64,000 nucleotides of DNA from GCA-001735895 sp964651385 (GTDB lineage: Bacteria; Pseudomonadota; Gammaproteobacteria; GCA-001735895): assembly GCA_964651385.1 (NCBI GenBank), contig CAZYYM010000003.1, positions 19,781 through 83,780 of the forward strand, read 5' to 3'. Of this stretch, positions 16,775 to 26,089 are shown one piece after another. Made by a program: the position numbers and the translations under genes. Every line of letters begins with the position of its first letter. Position 1 is the first letter of the stretch. The notes beneath the pieces were generated by a model. That model did no database searches and was not told where the DNA came from. It worked only from the letters and a program-made list of their open reading frames with translations.

Positions 16775-17164
16775 TTACGCCCCTCCTGCTGCAACAATCC
16801 AGGTTGCTACGGTCAATACCACTGCAACTACAATTGCCAATCGAGCAGTTTTATCACTGGTTTCCAATTCAAACCCAATGCCAACATCCCAGAACAAATG
16901 ACGGATGCCATTGCAGAAGTGAAAATAAAGTGCAAACGTTAAAGCGAATAAAATTAGCTGGCCCAACCAGCTATGCAAAAAAGCCTGGGCCGGTGCATAG
17001 GATTCCGGGCCGCCAGCAAGCGCTACAAGCACCCAGACCAATAATATCGAGCCTATTGCCAGAAAAACTCCGGTTGCCCGATGAGTAATAGATAATATCG
17101 CCGTCAATGGCAATCGATAGATCTGCAAATGGGGTGACGTAGGGTGCCTTGAACTGGTATTCAT
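16775..17164 (-). CDS. sdhC: Succinate dehydrogenase cytochrome b556 subunit SdhC
   Basis: A 129-residue membrane subunit that opens with the family signature RPTSPHLQIYRLPLTAILSI-like segment (residues 6-25) and contains SITHRATG and HFCNGIRHLFWD, the latter with the haem-ligand His. Three helices are predicted. It is the first of the four structural sdh genes and follows the SDHAF4-like gene by 50 bases. Confidence 0.96.
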   Translation of the reverse strand: MNTSSRHPTSPHLQIYRLPLTAILSITHRATGVFLAIGSILLVWVLVALAGGPESYAPAQAFLHSWLGQLILFALTFALYFHFCNGIRHLFWDVGIGFELETSDKTARLAIVVAVVLTVATWIVAAGGA

Positions 17165-17214
17165 AATAGTCCTGTCGATTAAATCGTGATATTAGGTATA
17201 TGGACGTTATCAGC

Positions 17215-17388
17215 TTAAAAATCGATACATTGACCGTTTTTTTCCCAGTCACCAAAACGGGTAGGCTCCCTGCCTTTGGGGCCACCGAATTCTTCCAGTC
17301 CGGTTTGAACTTGATCCCGATCGGGGGATGCTACCGGCTCAGTTTTTTCTGGTTTTATCGGGTTCTCGGTTTCTAATCGTTTCGACAT
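17215..17388 (-). CDS. SDHAF4-like succinate dehydrogenase assembly factor (DUF1674)
   Basis: A 57-residue gene between the cytochrome c-DsbC fusion and sdhC, found by reading the minus strand from an ATG at 17388. The C-terminal half GGPKGREPTRFGDWEKNGQC, ending IDF, is the DUF1674 signature of SDHAF4, which in mitochondria binds flavinylated SdhA and helps it join SdhB. The N-terminal half is low-complexity and charged. It lies 50 bases before sdhC on the same strand, so the sdh operon is bracketed by an assembly factor at each end (this one and SdhE). Confidence 0.88.
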   Translation of the reverse strand: MSKRLETENPIKPEKTEPVASPDRDQVQTGLEEFGGPKGREPTRFGDWEKNGQCIDF

Positions 17389-17545
17389 CTAATGCATAAT
17401 ACTTCAAATGTTGCGCCGCGATACATACTACCACAATAAGTTTTTAAAATAGTACTATATAAAAGTCGCTAAAGAATGGTGCTATAATTAATCAGTATTT
17501 ACTACGAAAAAATCCAAAACACCAACCGTTTATTCTCGATATAAT

Positions 17546-18619
17546 TTAAAGTTCATTGAGCAACATGGGAATTAACTCGTTATGAGGAACGTAGCCATTA
17601 AATTTGGTGCCATTTGCCGAAAATAGTGCCGGTGTCCCTGTAATACCAATTTTACGACCAAGTGCAAAGCCCCGGTCAACTGCAGTTGCTTTTTCGCAAT
17701 TCCCGTCGGGTAGCTCGCCCTTGGTAACGCCCTTGGCAATATTCATAGCAACATTTTTATCGGTAGCACACCAGACGCTTTTCAGATCCTTATAACCCGG
17801 GCCTCGATTCCCGCCCCGGGGGAAAGGAAAGTAATGCACACTAATACCTGCCTCTTGTAAATAGCCTACTTCCGTGTGCAATTTCTGGCAATATCCGCAG
17901 GAAGTATCGGTAAACACATTAAGCACCGCTCGTTCCTGCCCTGTTGAAGGAAAGATTATTAAATCAGAAAGGGGTACTTTGGCAAGTAATTCCTTAACGG
18001 ATGCCCTTCTGCTAACTTCAGTGATATTACGCGCATTTTTCAAATCAATCAGATCACCGATGAAGACATAGCGCCCACCTTCAATCAAATAGGCATATTT
18101 ATCGCCAAATTTGGTTTGGTATACCCCATCGATACCTGTCTCGGTTGCCGGCGCAATATCATTACTGCCAAGCCGAAGCCTTAACAATTCAGTTACATCG
18201 GCTTTTACAGCGATAACCTTAAATCGGTCAGCCCATTGTTGATAAACATTGTCCGGCCATTTAGATTGGAAATAGCCAATAATATGCCGGGTATCCTGCT
18301 CTGAAAGCTCTCCTTCAAAAGCAGGCATGGTACCACCGATCTGAATATTACCCTGTCGAATAGTTTGAGACAGTTGCTCGAGCGAATGGTGCCAGGCATG
18401 TCCGGTTCCATTCAATGGGGGTGCAGATTTTTCGCCACTGGCTTGCTCCCATCCAGCAGTTGCTTCGGCATTCGTACCATGGCATCCGGCGCAATTTTGG
18501 TGAAACAACACTTCGCCCTGGCTAACAATATCCGAATTATACCAGCGCTCTGTTTGCGCCTGAGCAGCATGCGCACATAACATTAAAAAGCTCAGAATAA
18601 AATTTTTATAAAGTTTCAT
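17546..18619 (-). CDS. Cytochrome c - DsbC-like thiol isomerase fusion
   Basis: A 357-residue exported protein with a signal peptide (about 1-21), a mono-haem cytochrome c domain and a DsbC-like disulfide isomerase domain. The haem motif is CAGCH (43-47), with a likely distal ligand M98 in GGTMPAF. The second half begins with a DsbC N-terminal dimerisation-like segment (about 130-215) and continues with a thioredoxin fold whose active site is CGYC (241-244), with the cis-proline loop GITGTPAL. Both domains have their key residues. The fusion suggests electron exchange between the thiol pair and a c-type haem in the periplasm. It is monocistronic as far as can be seen. Each domain is certain; the joint function is inference. 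Confidence 0.9.
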   Translation of the reverse strand: MKLYKNFILSFLMLCAHAAQAQTERWYNSDIVSQGEVLFHQNCAGCHGTNAEATAGWEQASGEKSAPPLNGTGHAWHHSLEQLSQTIRQGNIQIGGTMPAFEGELSEQDTRHIIGYFQSKWPDNVYQQWADRFKVIAVKADVTELLRLRLGSNDIAPATETGIDGVYQTKFGDKYAYLIEGGRYVFIGDLIDLKNARNITEVSRRASVKELLAKVPLSDLIIFPSTGQERAVLNVFTDTSCGYCQKLHTEVGYLQEAGISVHYFPFPRGGNRGPGYKDLKSVWCATDKNVAMNIAKGVTKGELPDGNCEKATAVDRGFALGRKIGITGTPALFSANGTKFNGYVPHNELIPMLLNEL

Positions 18620-18682
18620 GTTGTTCTCAAATAAATTCAGATTAATGCCCGCACTGATTTATAAGTGTAGACGTATTAGTCT

Positions 18683-19288
18683 TTAATTTTCAGATAAAGT
18701 TTCGCGTTGCCAGATCAGAACTCGGTTATTCGCAGGCATGGCAATATCGTCAATTAACTGTAACCCGGCTTGTTCCGCAATTCTGTTAACGACTTCGAAG
18801 TGTTTGATACCACTTTTGGCGTTATTGTGCTTCAACCAGCGCTCAAACTGTCGATTACTATCGGAGGTGAAATCACCGTGATAGTTAAAAGGCCCATAGA
18901 CGATAAAATATCCTTCCTGCTTTAAACAATCCGTCGAACCCCGGATACAATGCTCGGCTTCAACTCCACTCATGATATGCAGGCTATTGGCAGTAAATAT
19001 CAGGTCATATTCCTTTATCGGCCATTCACCACAAACGTCAAGCGTTAGGGGTGGATTTAGATTGGGCAGGTCAACAAAGGATAACCATTTTTGGATACCA
19101 GGCAGATAGTCAACCCTGTCGGAAGTTTGCCAGATGACTCCAGGATTTAATTCAGCGAAATGGACTGCGTGTTGCCCGGTACCACTACCGATTTCCAGAA
19201 TCTCGAAACCGGCCTTTAAATAAGGCCGTATCACTTCATGAATGACATCCTTATTTTGATCACAGGACTCTGCGTAGGGCCGATTCAT
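18683..19288 (-). CDS. DUF938 family SAM-dependent methyltransferase-like protein
   Basis: A 201-residue class I methyltransferase fold with the SAM-binding motif ILEIGSGTGQHAVHFA (about 33-48) and the DUF938 start RPYAESCDQNKDVI. The substrate is unknown for the family. It overlaps the end of rarA by four bases (ATGA), so it is coupled to rarA in the ftsK-lolA-rarA row, where E. coli has serS. Confidence 0.85.
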   Translation of the reverse strand: MNRPYAESCDQNKDVIHEVIRPYLKAGFEILEIGSGTGQHAVHFAELNPGVIWQTSDRVDYLPGIQKWLSFVDLPNLNPPLTLDVCGEWPIKEYDLIFTANSLHIMSGVEAEHCIRGSTDCLKQEGYFIVYGPFNYHGDFTSDSNRQFERWLKHNNAKSGIKHFEVVNRIAEQAGLQLIDDIAMPANNRVLIWQRETLSEN

Positions 19289-20741
19289 TTTGACCGATCC
19301 AAATTAATACTGCGCAGGTTTCGAAGCTTTTCAGCGATTTTAATTTCGAGACCTCGATCAACCGGTTGATAATATTGTCTGCCGATTAATTCATCGGGAA
19401 AGTAGGTTTCTCCAGCCGCGAAACCATCCCTTTCATCATGTGCATACCGATAATTTTCGCCGTATCCCTGTTCTTTCATCAACTTTGTCGGTGCATTACG
19501 CAAATGTTTGGGTACTTCCAGGCTGCCTGATCGTTGCGCGTCCTCCATTGCCTGATTAAAAGCCGAATACGCAGCATTGCTTTTCGCGGCACAAGCCAGG
19601 TAGATGATTGCCTGGGCGATCGCCAGTTCACCTTCAGGACTGCCCAGGCGCTCGAAAGTTTGCCAGCCTTTGAGCGCCAGTTCATGGCCACGCGGGTCGG
19701 CGATACCGATATCCTCGACCGCAATACGGACAACACGCCGGGCTATGTATACCGGGTCACAACCGCCGTCGATCATACGACAAAACCAGTAAAGTGCTGC
19801 ATCCGGATCGGAACCTCGAACCGATTTATGTAATGCAGAAATCTGGTCGTAGAATACATCACCTTTCTTGTCAAAACGTCGTAGACCCTGTGTTACCGTG
19901 TTTTCCACCAATGCACGGTCGACTACCTTATTTTCCGCGAGGTCACTGATGATTTCCAGATAGGTTAAAGCGCGCCTGGCATCACCATCGGCTGTTTGTG
20001 CCAGTAATTGGCAGGCATCATGGTCAATCGTGAGATTCAATTGACCCAGACCCTGTTGTCGATCAGTGAGTGCCCTTCTGAGCACTTTTTCAATCTCTTC
20101 GTCCGAAATGGCTTTCAATACATAAGTTCGGGTTCTTGACAAAAGTGCATTATTTAATTCGAAGGATGGATTTTCGGTGGTTGCGCCGACAAATAAAATT
20201 GTGCCATCCTCAATATACGGTAAGAAAGCATCCTGCTGCGACTTATTAAACCGATGTACTTCGTCGACAAACAACACTGTTTTAGCAACAACCAGTTTGG
20301 CCTGTTCGATTGCCTGTCTAATATCTTTAACCCCCGAAAATACGGCTGACAATGTTAAAAATTGGGCATCAGAATAACTTGCAATGAGTCTGGCAATAGT
20401 TGTTTTTCCAGTACCAGGCGGACCCCAGAACAGCATCGAATGAAGCCGGTTAGACTCGATGGCCTGCCGCAACGGCTTTCCTTCAGCAAGCAAATGTGAT
20501 TGGCCGAAGACATCATCGAGATTGTGAGGGCGCATTCGATCNNNNNNNNNNNNNNNNNNNNNNNNNNNNNNNNNNNNNNNNNNNNNNNNNNNNNNNNNNN
20601 NNNNNNNNNNNNNNNNNNNNNNNNNNNNNNNNNNNNNNNNNCAAGCAAATGTGATTGGCCGAAGACATCATCGAGATTGTGAGGGCGCATTCGATCGGCC
20701 AACGGCTGAAAGCCCTTGCTATGTTCAAACAGATCATTCAT
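19285..20741 (-). CDS. rarA: Replication-associated recombination protein RarA (interrupted by an assembly gap)
   Basis: AAA+ ATPase of the RarA/MgsA/WRNIP1 family that acts at stalled replication forks. Walker A (GPPGTGKTT), Walker B (LFVDEVHRF), a sensor region (GATTENPSFELN) and the MgsA C-terminal domain (GCDPVYIARRVVRIAVEDIG) are present. The reading frame is broken by 100 N at 20542-20641, but both sides carry the same 55 bases. Merging the two copies gives one intact frame starting MNDLFEHSKGFQPLADRMRP at 20741, about 433 residues, close to the family length. The gene is therefore probably intact in the organism. It follows lolA as in E. coli. Confidence 0.92.
20487..20541. repeat. Left copy of a 55-base duplicate flanking the assembly gap
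   Basis: These 55 bases are identical to 20642-20696 on the other side of the N run. Exact identity ending at the gap is what contig ends sharing a k-mer look like, so this is most likely one locus written twice. Confidence 0.95.
20542..20641. other. Assembly gap of 100 N inside rarA
   Basis: Exactly 100 N, a conventional scaffolding placeholder, lies between the two identical 55-base flanks. The true distance is probably negative (overlap), not 100 bases. Confidence 0.97.
20642..20696. repeat. Right copy of the 55-base duplicate flanking the assembly gap
   Basis: Identical to 20487-20541. It encodes the same RarA N-terminal residues (around RPHNLDDVFGQSHLL) as the left copy. Confidence 0.95.
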
Positions 20742-20759
20742 CGGTTGAGAACCGATGGC

Positions 20760-21383
20760 TCAACCACCAACGCCAAAGACATCGACGCCTGCAGGCGGTA
20801 TAAAATGGAAGATTTCGGGATTATGCACCACGTTTAAGCGTAAATTATCGAAAACAATCTGCGTACTCTGACCGAAATTATCGCGCAGTTCCATGGCCTT
20901 GACGCTGTTGTTTTCGAGGCCGATATAAACATGGGTATATTCAAGGTCTTTTGAATTCGGCTCCAGTTCCACCCAGTAAAGGAATTTTCGTTGACCGACT
21001 TCACGCACGGTGAATTCTTCTGTAATATCATTTTGCTTCATTAATATCATGATAGGCGCCGACGCTAGCCCGCTACTCATCGGTTTAACAGTCACCTGAT
21101 CGAGGTCGACATCATATATCCACAATTCACTACCATCGGCGACGATTTGCTGTTCATAAGGCATAGTATAAATCCAGGAAAACTTGCCCGGTCTTTGAAT
21201 GGCTAGTTTGCCACTACTTTGTTGGACCACCTTTTTGTTATCGTCAAGCACGGTTTGCTTGAAATCGGCCGTGAGATTATCCAGATTTTTCAGCGCCTGA
21301 TTAAGCCTATCTCCGGCGGATTCAGCAAATGCTGGTGAATTCATAGCGATGCTGCATAAGGTAATAAAAATTACTGTTTTCAT
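20760..21383 (-). CDS. lolA: Outer-membrane lipoprotein carrier protein LolA
   Basis: Periplasmic chaperone carrying lipoproteins from LolCDE to the outer membrane. A signal peptide (about 1-20, ending AFA) is followed by the LolA pattern LTADFKQTVLDDNKKVVQQSS, and further along RPGKFSWIYTMPYEQQIVADG. The C-terminal VVHNPEIFHFIPPAGVDVFG is also typical. The 207 residues match the family. It follows ftsK by 2 bases and precedes rarA, the conserved order. Confidence 0.96.
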   Translation of the reverse strand: MKTVIFITLCSIAMNSPAFAESAGDRLNQALKNLDNLTADFKQTVLDDNKKVVQQSSGKLAIQRPGKFSWIYTMPYEQQIVADGSELWIYDVDLDQVTVKPMSSGLASAPIMILMKQNDITEEFTVREVGQRKFLYWVELEPNSKDLEYTHVYIGLENNSVKAMELRDNFGQSTQIVFDNLRLNVVHNPEIFHFIPPAGVDVFGVGG

Positions 21384-21385
21384 GT

Positions 21386-23719
21386 TTAATCCGGAGGGGG
21401 AGGCGGCGCGATAACTTCGCGACTGCCATTAGATTGCACCATCGATACCACACCCGAAGCTTCCATTTCTTCAATCATTCTCGCAGCACGGTTATATCCG
21501 ATTTTAAGCCGTCGCTGCACATACGAAATCGACGCCTTACGGGTTTCGGTAACGACTGCAACGGCTTCGTCATACAGCGGATCCGCTTCTTCGCCATTCG
21601 AGTCCCGCGGACTTTCACCGGGTAAAACTGCCGTAGCAGACTCATCAAGGACATTACTGATGTAATTCGGTGCACCGGTTTTTTTAATTTCCTCGATGAC
21701 CGCATGTACCTCGTGGTCGTCGACAAAAGCACCATGCACCCGTTCGGGTACACTGGTTCCGGGCGGCAGGTATAACATATCACCGTGCCCCAACAGGGTT
21801 TCTGCCCCCATTTGATCAAGGATGGTGCGCGAATCGATTTTTGACGAAACCTGGAAGGCTATCCGCGTGGGTATATTTGATTTGATCAAACCTGTAATAA
21901 CATCTACCGATGGTCGCTGAGTAGCTAACAACAGATGTATGCCACAGGCACGCGCTTTCTGCGCCAGTCGGGCTATTAGCTCTTCGACCTTTTTGCCGAC
22001 TACCATAATCATGTCGGCAAATTCATCGACCACGACAACAATATAAGGCAGTGATTCCAGATCGCCCGGGCTGGCATCCGGATTTACTAGCAACTGTTTA
22101 TTATCAAATAACGGATCTTTCAAGGGCGTACCCGCCTGCTCGGCATCCCGAATTTTACGGTTATACCCGGAAATATTGCGTACACCGAGTGCAGCCATAA
22201 CTCTATAGCGCCTCTCCATCTCGGCAACACACCAGCGCAAGGCGTTTGCCGCTTCCTTCATGTCGGTAACAACCGGTGCAATAAGGTGCGGAATGCCCTC
22301 GTATATATTAAGTTCGAGCATTTTTGGATCAATTAAAATCATTCTGACTTCTTCAGGTGTTGCTTTGTACAACAGACTCAGCAACATCGCATTGATGGCG
22401 ACAGACTTACCCGAACCGGTTGTACCTGCTACCAGTAAATGCGGCATTTTGGCGAGATCTGCAACCACTGCATTGCCGCTAATATCCTTGCCCAGCGCCA
22501 GTGTTAGTGGTGAAGCGGAATGATCGAAGGACTGAGAACGCAAAATCTCACTTAAAACCACCAGTTCACGGTGTTCATTGGGTATCTCCAGACCCATGAC
22601 AGACTTCCCGGGGATAATCTCAACCACCCGGACACCGACGACAGAGAGCGAACGAGCCAGATCTTTGGCTAAATTACTAATTTGATTAACCTTAACGCCG
22701 GGCGCTGGAAGAATCTCAAATCGGGTTATTACCGGCCCGGGATGCACCGACTCAACCTGAATTTCGATACCAAAATCTTGCAACTTTAACTCAAGTTGAC
22801 GTGACATTGCTTCCAGTGCTGATGTGCTGTAGCCCTTTTTGACCGGTTTTGGATCATCCAGCAAAGCCAGCGGCGGTATTACGCTATCGCCCCTGTTGCT
22901 ATTGTGAAAAAGTGGAATCTGCTTTTCCTTAACCACGCGAAGACTTTCTTCGATCTGGCTGACTACCGGTTCAATTTTTACCGGTTTACGTTTATCCTGT
23001 TTTTCTTTCTTTACCGAAACGATCTTTTCACGCTGGTTACGATTACGATTGCCTTCAGCATTATCTCGCATCATATAGTATCGATCGATGATTTTATCGA
23101 TAAACTGCAAGGTATATTTGCCAGTATTGTCGACCAGGGCTAACCAGGACAAGCCGGTGAATAATGTCAGGCCCGCCAGGAACAGGGCCAGATGTAAAAC
23201 AGTCGCCCCAAGAAAACCAAGCCCTTGTGAAAAATAATTGCCGGCAATCTGTCCGAGTATGCCGCCGGCATCGAGCGGCATTACGCCAAACTCGACAGAG
23301 AAATGCAGGCTCGATAAAGCACAGCCAGAAATGAGTGTTAAAATAAAACCGCTCCAACGAATGACCAGCATCTGAAAACGGTCTTCCGCGCTATAACGAC
23401 TTGTTCTTACCAGTATTATGCCATTGTAGAATATCATCACGGGTAACAGGAAAGACAAATAGCCGAATAAATAGAAAAGTAAATCTGCAATCCACGCACC
23501 TGCGATACCACCAAAATTAAGGATGATCTCGCTCGTACCACTATGTGACCAGGATGCATCGCGAAAATCGTAGCTAAACAGGGCTACGAGGATATAGATC
23601 GCCACGGCAAATGAAACCAGCATGCCTGCCTCGGTTAAACGCCGACTGATGTGGTTAGCGAACATCATGCGTTGTTTTAGCTGATCTTCCACCCTGGGTT
23701 TTGGTTTTGCTTGCGCCAC
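21386..23719 (-). CDS. ftsK: DNA translocase FtsK
   Basis: Septal DNA pump that clears chromosome termini during division and activates XerCD at dif. The N-terminal part has about four to five membrane helices (30-200), a short charged linker (about 215-290), the motor domain with Walker A GTTGSGKSVAINA and Walker B IVVVVDEFADMI, and a C-terminal winged-helix gamma domain (ISYVQRRLKIGYNRAARMIE) that reads KOPS sites. At 777 residues the linker is much shorter than in E. coli (1329 residues). The start is GTG at 23719. It is divergent from trxB. Confidence 0.97.
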   Translation of the reverse strand: MAQAKPKPRVEDQLKQRMMFANHISRRLTEAGMLVSFAVAIYILVALFSYDFRDASWSHSGTSEIILNFGGIAGAWIADLLFYLFGYLSFLLPVMIFYNGIILVRTSRYSAEDRFQMLVIRWSGFILTLISGCALSSLHFSVEFGVMPLDAGGILGQIAGNYFSQGLGFLGATVLHLALFLAGLTLFTGLSWLALVDNTGKYTLQFIDKIIDRYYMMRDNAEGNRNRNQREKIVSVKKEKQDKRKPVKIEPVVSQIEESLRVVKEKQIPLFHNSNRGDSVIPPLALLDDPKPVKKGYSTSALEAMSRQLELKLQDFGIEIQVESVHPGPVITRFEILPAPGVKVNQISNLAKDLARSLSVVGVRVVEIIPGKSVMGLEIPNEHRELVVLSEILRSQSFDHSASPLTLALGKDISGNAVVADLAKMPHLLVAGTTGSGKSVAINAMLLSLLYKATPEEVRMILIDPKMLELNIYEGIPHLIAPVVTDMKEAANALRWCVAEMERRYRVMAALGVRNISGYNRKIRDAEQAGTPLKDPLFDNKQLLVNPDASPGDLESLPYIVVVVDEFADMIMVVGKKVEELIARLAQKARACGIHLLLATQRPSVDVITGLIKSNIPTRIAFQVSSKIDSRTILDQMGAETLLGHGDMLYLPPGTSVPERVHGAFVDDHEVHAVIEEIKKTGAPNYISNVLDESATAVLPGESPRDSNGEEADPLYDEAVAVVTETRKASISYVQRRLKIGYNRAARMIEEMEASGVVSMVQSNGSREVIAPPPPPD

Positions 23720-23790
23720 TTAAAAACACTATCCTGATTGTAAAAGTCGATTATTTTAACTGATACGACCCTCATGGAGCCATATAACTT

Positions 23791-23804
23791 GTGTCATTTG
23801 ACAC
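23791..23804. promoter_or_regulatory. Perfect palindrome between ftsK and trxB
   Basis: GTGTCA and TGACAC arms around a two-base centre lie in the 207-base divergent intergenic region, 123 bases before trxB and 72 before ftsK. It could be an operator for a dimeric regulator; no regulator gene is adjacent. The sequence is not a clear match to any consensus I know. Confidence 0.4.
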
Positions 23805-23926
23805 TTTAAAGATATTTTTTTGTCACTATATCGTCTTCGATGTATTTACATTGATTGGCTAGCAATTACCATAAGCCCTCTTTTATACCTATGTTGTTCG
23901 ACCACTAGTCTCATTAAGGAATCATT

Positions 23927-24886
23927 ATGTCATCAACAAAGCACAGTCGTGTCATTATATTGGGATCTGGCCCAGCTGGGTATGCTGCGGCGGTCTACGC
24001 CGCTCGCGCCAATCTCAAGCCATTGTTGATTACCGGACTGGAAGCCGGTGGGCAGCTAATGACCACGACAGACGTCGACAACTGGCCAGGTGATGTTGAA
24101 GGATTGACCGGCCCGGTTCTCATGCAACGCATGCAACAACACGCCGAACGCTTCGAAACCGAAATTGTATTCGACCACATTCACACCGTAGAACTAAACG
24201 CCAGCCCGAAACGGCTGATTGGTGATAGCGGCATTTACAGTTGCGATGCGATGATCGTCGCAACCGGTGCTAGTGCGATGTACCTGGGTGAACCTTCGGA
24301 AGAAAAGTTTCATGGCAAGGGCATTTCGGCCTGCGCCACCTGCGATGGCTTTTTCTTTAAAAATCAAAATGTCGCAGTCATCGGTGGCGGAAATACAGCA
24401 GTCGAAGAAGCTCTCTACCTGTCCAATATTGCCAGCAAGGTCACGCTGGTTCACCGTCGCGACAGCCTGCGCTCGGAAAAAATTCTACAAAGTCAGCTAT
24501 TCGATAAAGCCGAAAATGGTAATATCAATATCGAATGGTTTAGTTGCTTCGACGAAGCCATTGGCGATGATTCAGGTGTAACCGGATTACGCATTCGCAA
24601 CGTAAAGGATGATTCCACCAAAGAGCTCAACGTTAGTGGTATCTTCATCGCCATTGGGCACCGGCCAAATACCGATATATTCGAAGGGCAGCTTGAAATG
24701 TCGAACGGCTACATCGGCGTACAAAGCGGTACTGCAGGCAATGCTACGGCAACCAGTATCGAGGGCGTTTTCGCTGCGGGTGACGTCATGGATCATGTTT
24801 ATCGTCAGGCCATCACCTCGGCTGGAAGTGGTTGCATGGCAGCGCTCGATGCTGAAAAATACCTCGATGCCAAAGCACTTGAATAA
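23927..24886 (+). CDS. trxB: Thioredoxin reductase
   Basis: NADPH-dependent flavoenzyme that reduces thioredoxin. The FAD fold is VIILGSGPAGYAAAVYAARA, the redox-active pair is C136/C139 in ACATCDG, and the NADPH fold is VIGGGNTAVEEALYLS. The C-terminal FAD motif GVFAAGDVMD is present. The 319 residues are typical. As in E. coli it neighbours ftsK, but the lrp gene found there is missing. Confidence 0.97.
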   Translation: MSSTKHSRVIILGSGPAGYAAAVYAARANLKPLLITGLEAGGQLMTTTDVDNWPGDVEGLTGPVLMQRMQQHAERFETEIVFDHIHTVELNASPKRLIGDSGIYSCDAMIVATGASAMYLGEPSEEKFHGKGISACATCDGFFFKNQNVAVIGGGNTAVEEALYLSNIASKVTLVHRRDSLRSEKILQSQLFDKAENGNINIEWFSCFDEAIGDDSGVTGLRIRNVKDDSTKELNVSGIFIAIGHRPNTDIFEGQLEMSNGYIGVQSGTAGNATATSIEGVFAAGDVMDHVYRQAITSAGSGCMAALDAEKYLDAKALE

Positions 24887-24894
24887 CACCTCCA

Positions 24895-26040
24895 TTGGAA
24901 GTTAACGTTTGCCACAGTCTTGCAGAAATTGCCGAGGACGATTGGGATGCCCTGGGTAGTCCCGATTACCCGTTCACCCGTCATGCCTTTCTTTATGGAC
25001 TGGAATTGCATGATTGTCTCGAACCCTTCGGCTGGCACCCCGTATATTTCCTGATTCAGGTCAACAATTGCCTGGTTGCCGCTCTACCCGCTTACATCAA
25101 AACAAATTCGTATGGCGAACTCGTTTTTGACCATGCCTGGGCAAACGCCTATCAAAGGCTCGGCCTGGAATACTATCCGAAACTGGTTACCGCTATTCCC
25201 TATACACCGGCAACCGGTGAACGGTTTTTGTTTAACCAGGAAAAGGTAAAACCAGTTGATCAAAGCAAATATCTGGATAGTCTGTGCAGTGCGGCGATAC
25301 AGTTTTGCCAACAATACAATCTGAGCTCCTGGCATATATTGTTTGAACGGGAGGCCATCCTGCAACATATTGAAAGTCAATCAGTGATGTTACGTTGTGA
25401 TATCCAGTTTCATTGGCAAAACCGCCACTATCGGAATTTTGATGACTTTCTGTCCGGATTGTCCTCACGAAAACGCAAAAACATTCGAAAGGAGCGCCAA
25501 AGCAGTCAACAATATGAACTTGATATACAAATGCATGAAGGCCACGAGCTAAGTAGTACCGACTGGGAAAAAATTTGCGAACTGTACCAGGGTATCTATG
25601 ACCGTAAATACGGTACTGCAACTTTGAACAGCGGTTTTTTTAAACATCTGGGTGATAAACTCGGCCAGAGGATTCTGGTGGTTCTTAGCCGTGATCAGGG
25701 CCGAATTGTCGCCTGTTCGGTATTTTTCCGCAGCGATACTCGCCTTTACGGTCGTGTCTGGGGCTGTGACCAGTTTTACCAGCACTTACATTTCGAATGT
25801 TGTTATTATCAGGGCATTGAATACTGCATCGAACAGGGACTCAGCTATTTTGATCCCGGAGCACAGGGTGAGCACAAATTGAGTCGAGGATTCCTGCCTT
25901 GTAAGACCTGGTCTGCGCACTGGCTGTCTCAAGCGGGTCTCATCGATGCTGTAGCACACTTCCTCAAACAGGAAAGGACCTATATCGATGCTTATCAGGC
26001 TGATTTGATGAAACACTCGCCGTATCGCAAAATTCTTTAA
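24895..26040 (+). CDS. DUF482/GNAT-family acyltransferase-like protein
   Basis: A 381-residue protein of the PF04339/DUF482 type, a GNAT-like fold distantly related to FemAB peptidyltransferases. Recognisable segments are LHDCLEPFGWHPVYFLI, the basic loop SSRKRKNIRKERQ, GRVWGCDQFYQHLHFECCYY and FDPGAQGEHKLSRGF. The substrate is not known. The start is a TTG eight bases after the trxB stop, with no strong ribosome site; the frame stays open further into trxB, so an overlapping start is possible. It is probably co-transcribed with trxB and aat. Confidence 0.8.
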   Translation: MEVNVCHSLAEIAEDDWDALGSPDYPFTRHAFLYGLELHDCLEPFGWHPVYFLIQVNNCLVAALPAYIKTNSYGELVFDHAWANAYQRLGLEYYPKLVTAIPYTPATGERFLFNQEKVKPVDQSKYLDSLCSAAIQFCQQYNLSSWHILFEREAILQHIESQSVMLRCDIQFHWQNRHYRNFDDFLSGLSSRKRKNIRKERQSSQQYELDIQMHEGHELSSTDWEKICELYQGIYDRKYGTATLNSGFFKHLGDKLGQRILVVLSRDQGRIVACSVFFRSDTRLYGRVWGCDQFYQHLHFECCYYQGIEYCIEQGLSYFDPGAQGEHKLSRGFLPCKTWSAHWLSQAGLIDAVAHFLKQERTYIDAYQADLMKHSPYRKIL

Positions 26041-26089
26041 TGCTATTTAACATTAACTACTGATTATAAGCAATTGAATCTATTATATT

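Noticed and set aside
20542..20641. rarA as a true pseudogene with an insertion
   Set aside because: The identical 55-base flanks show an assembler overlap; merging restores the frame.
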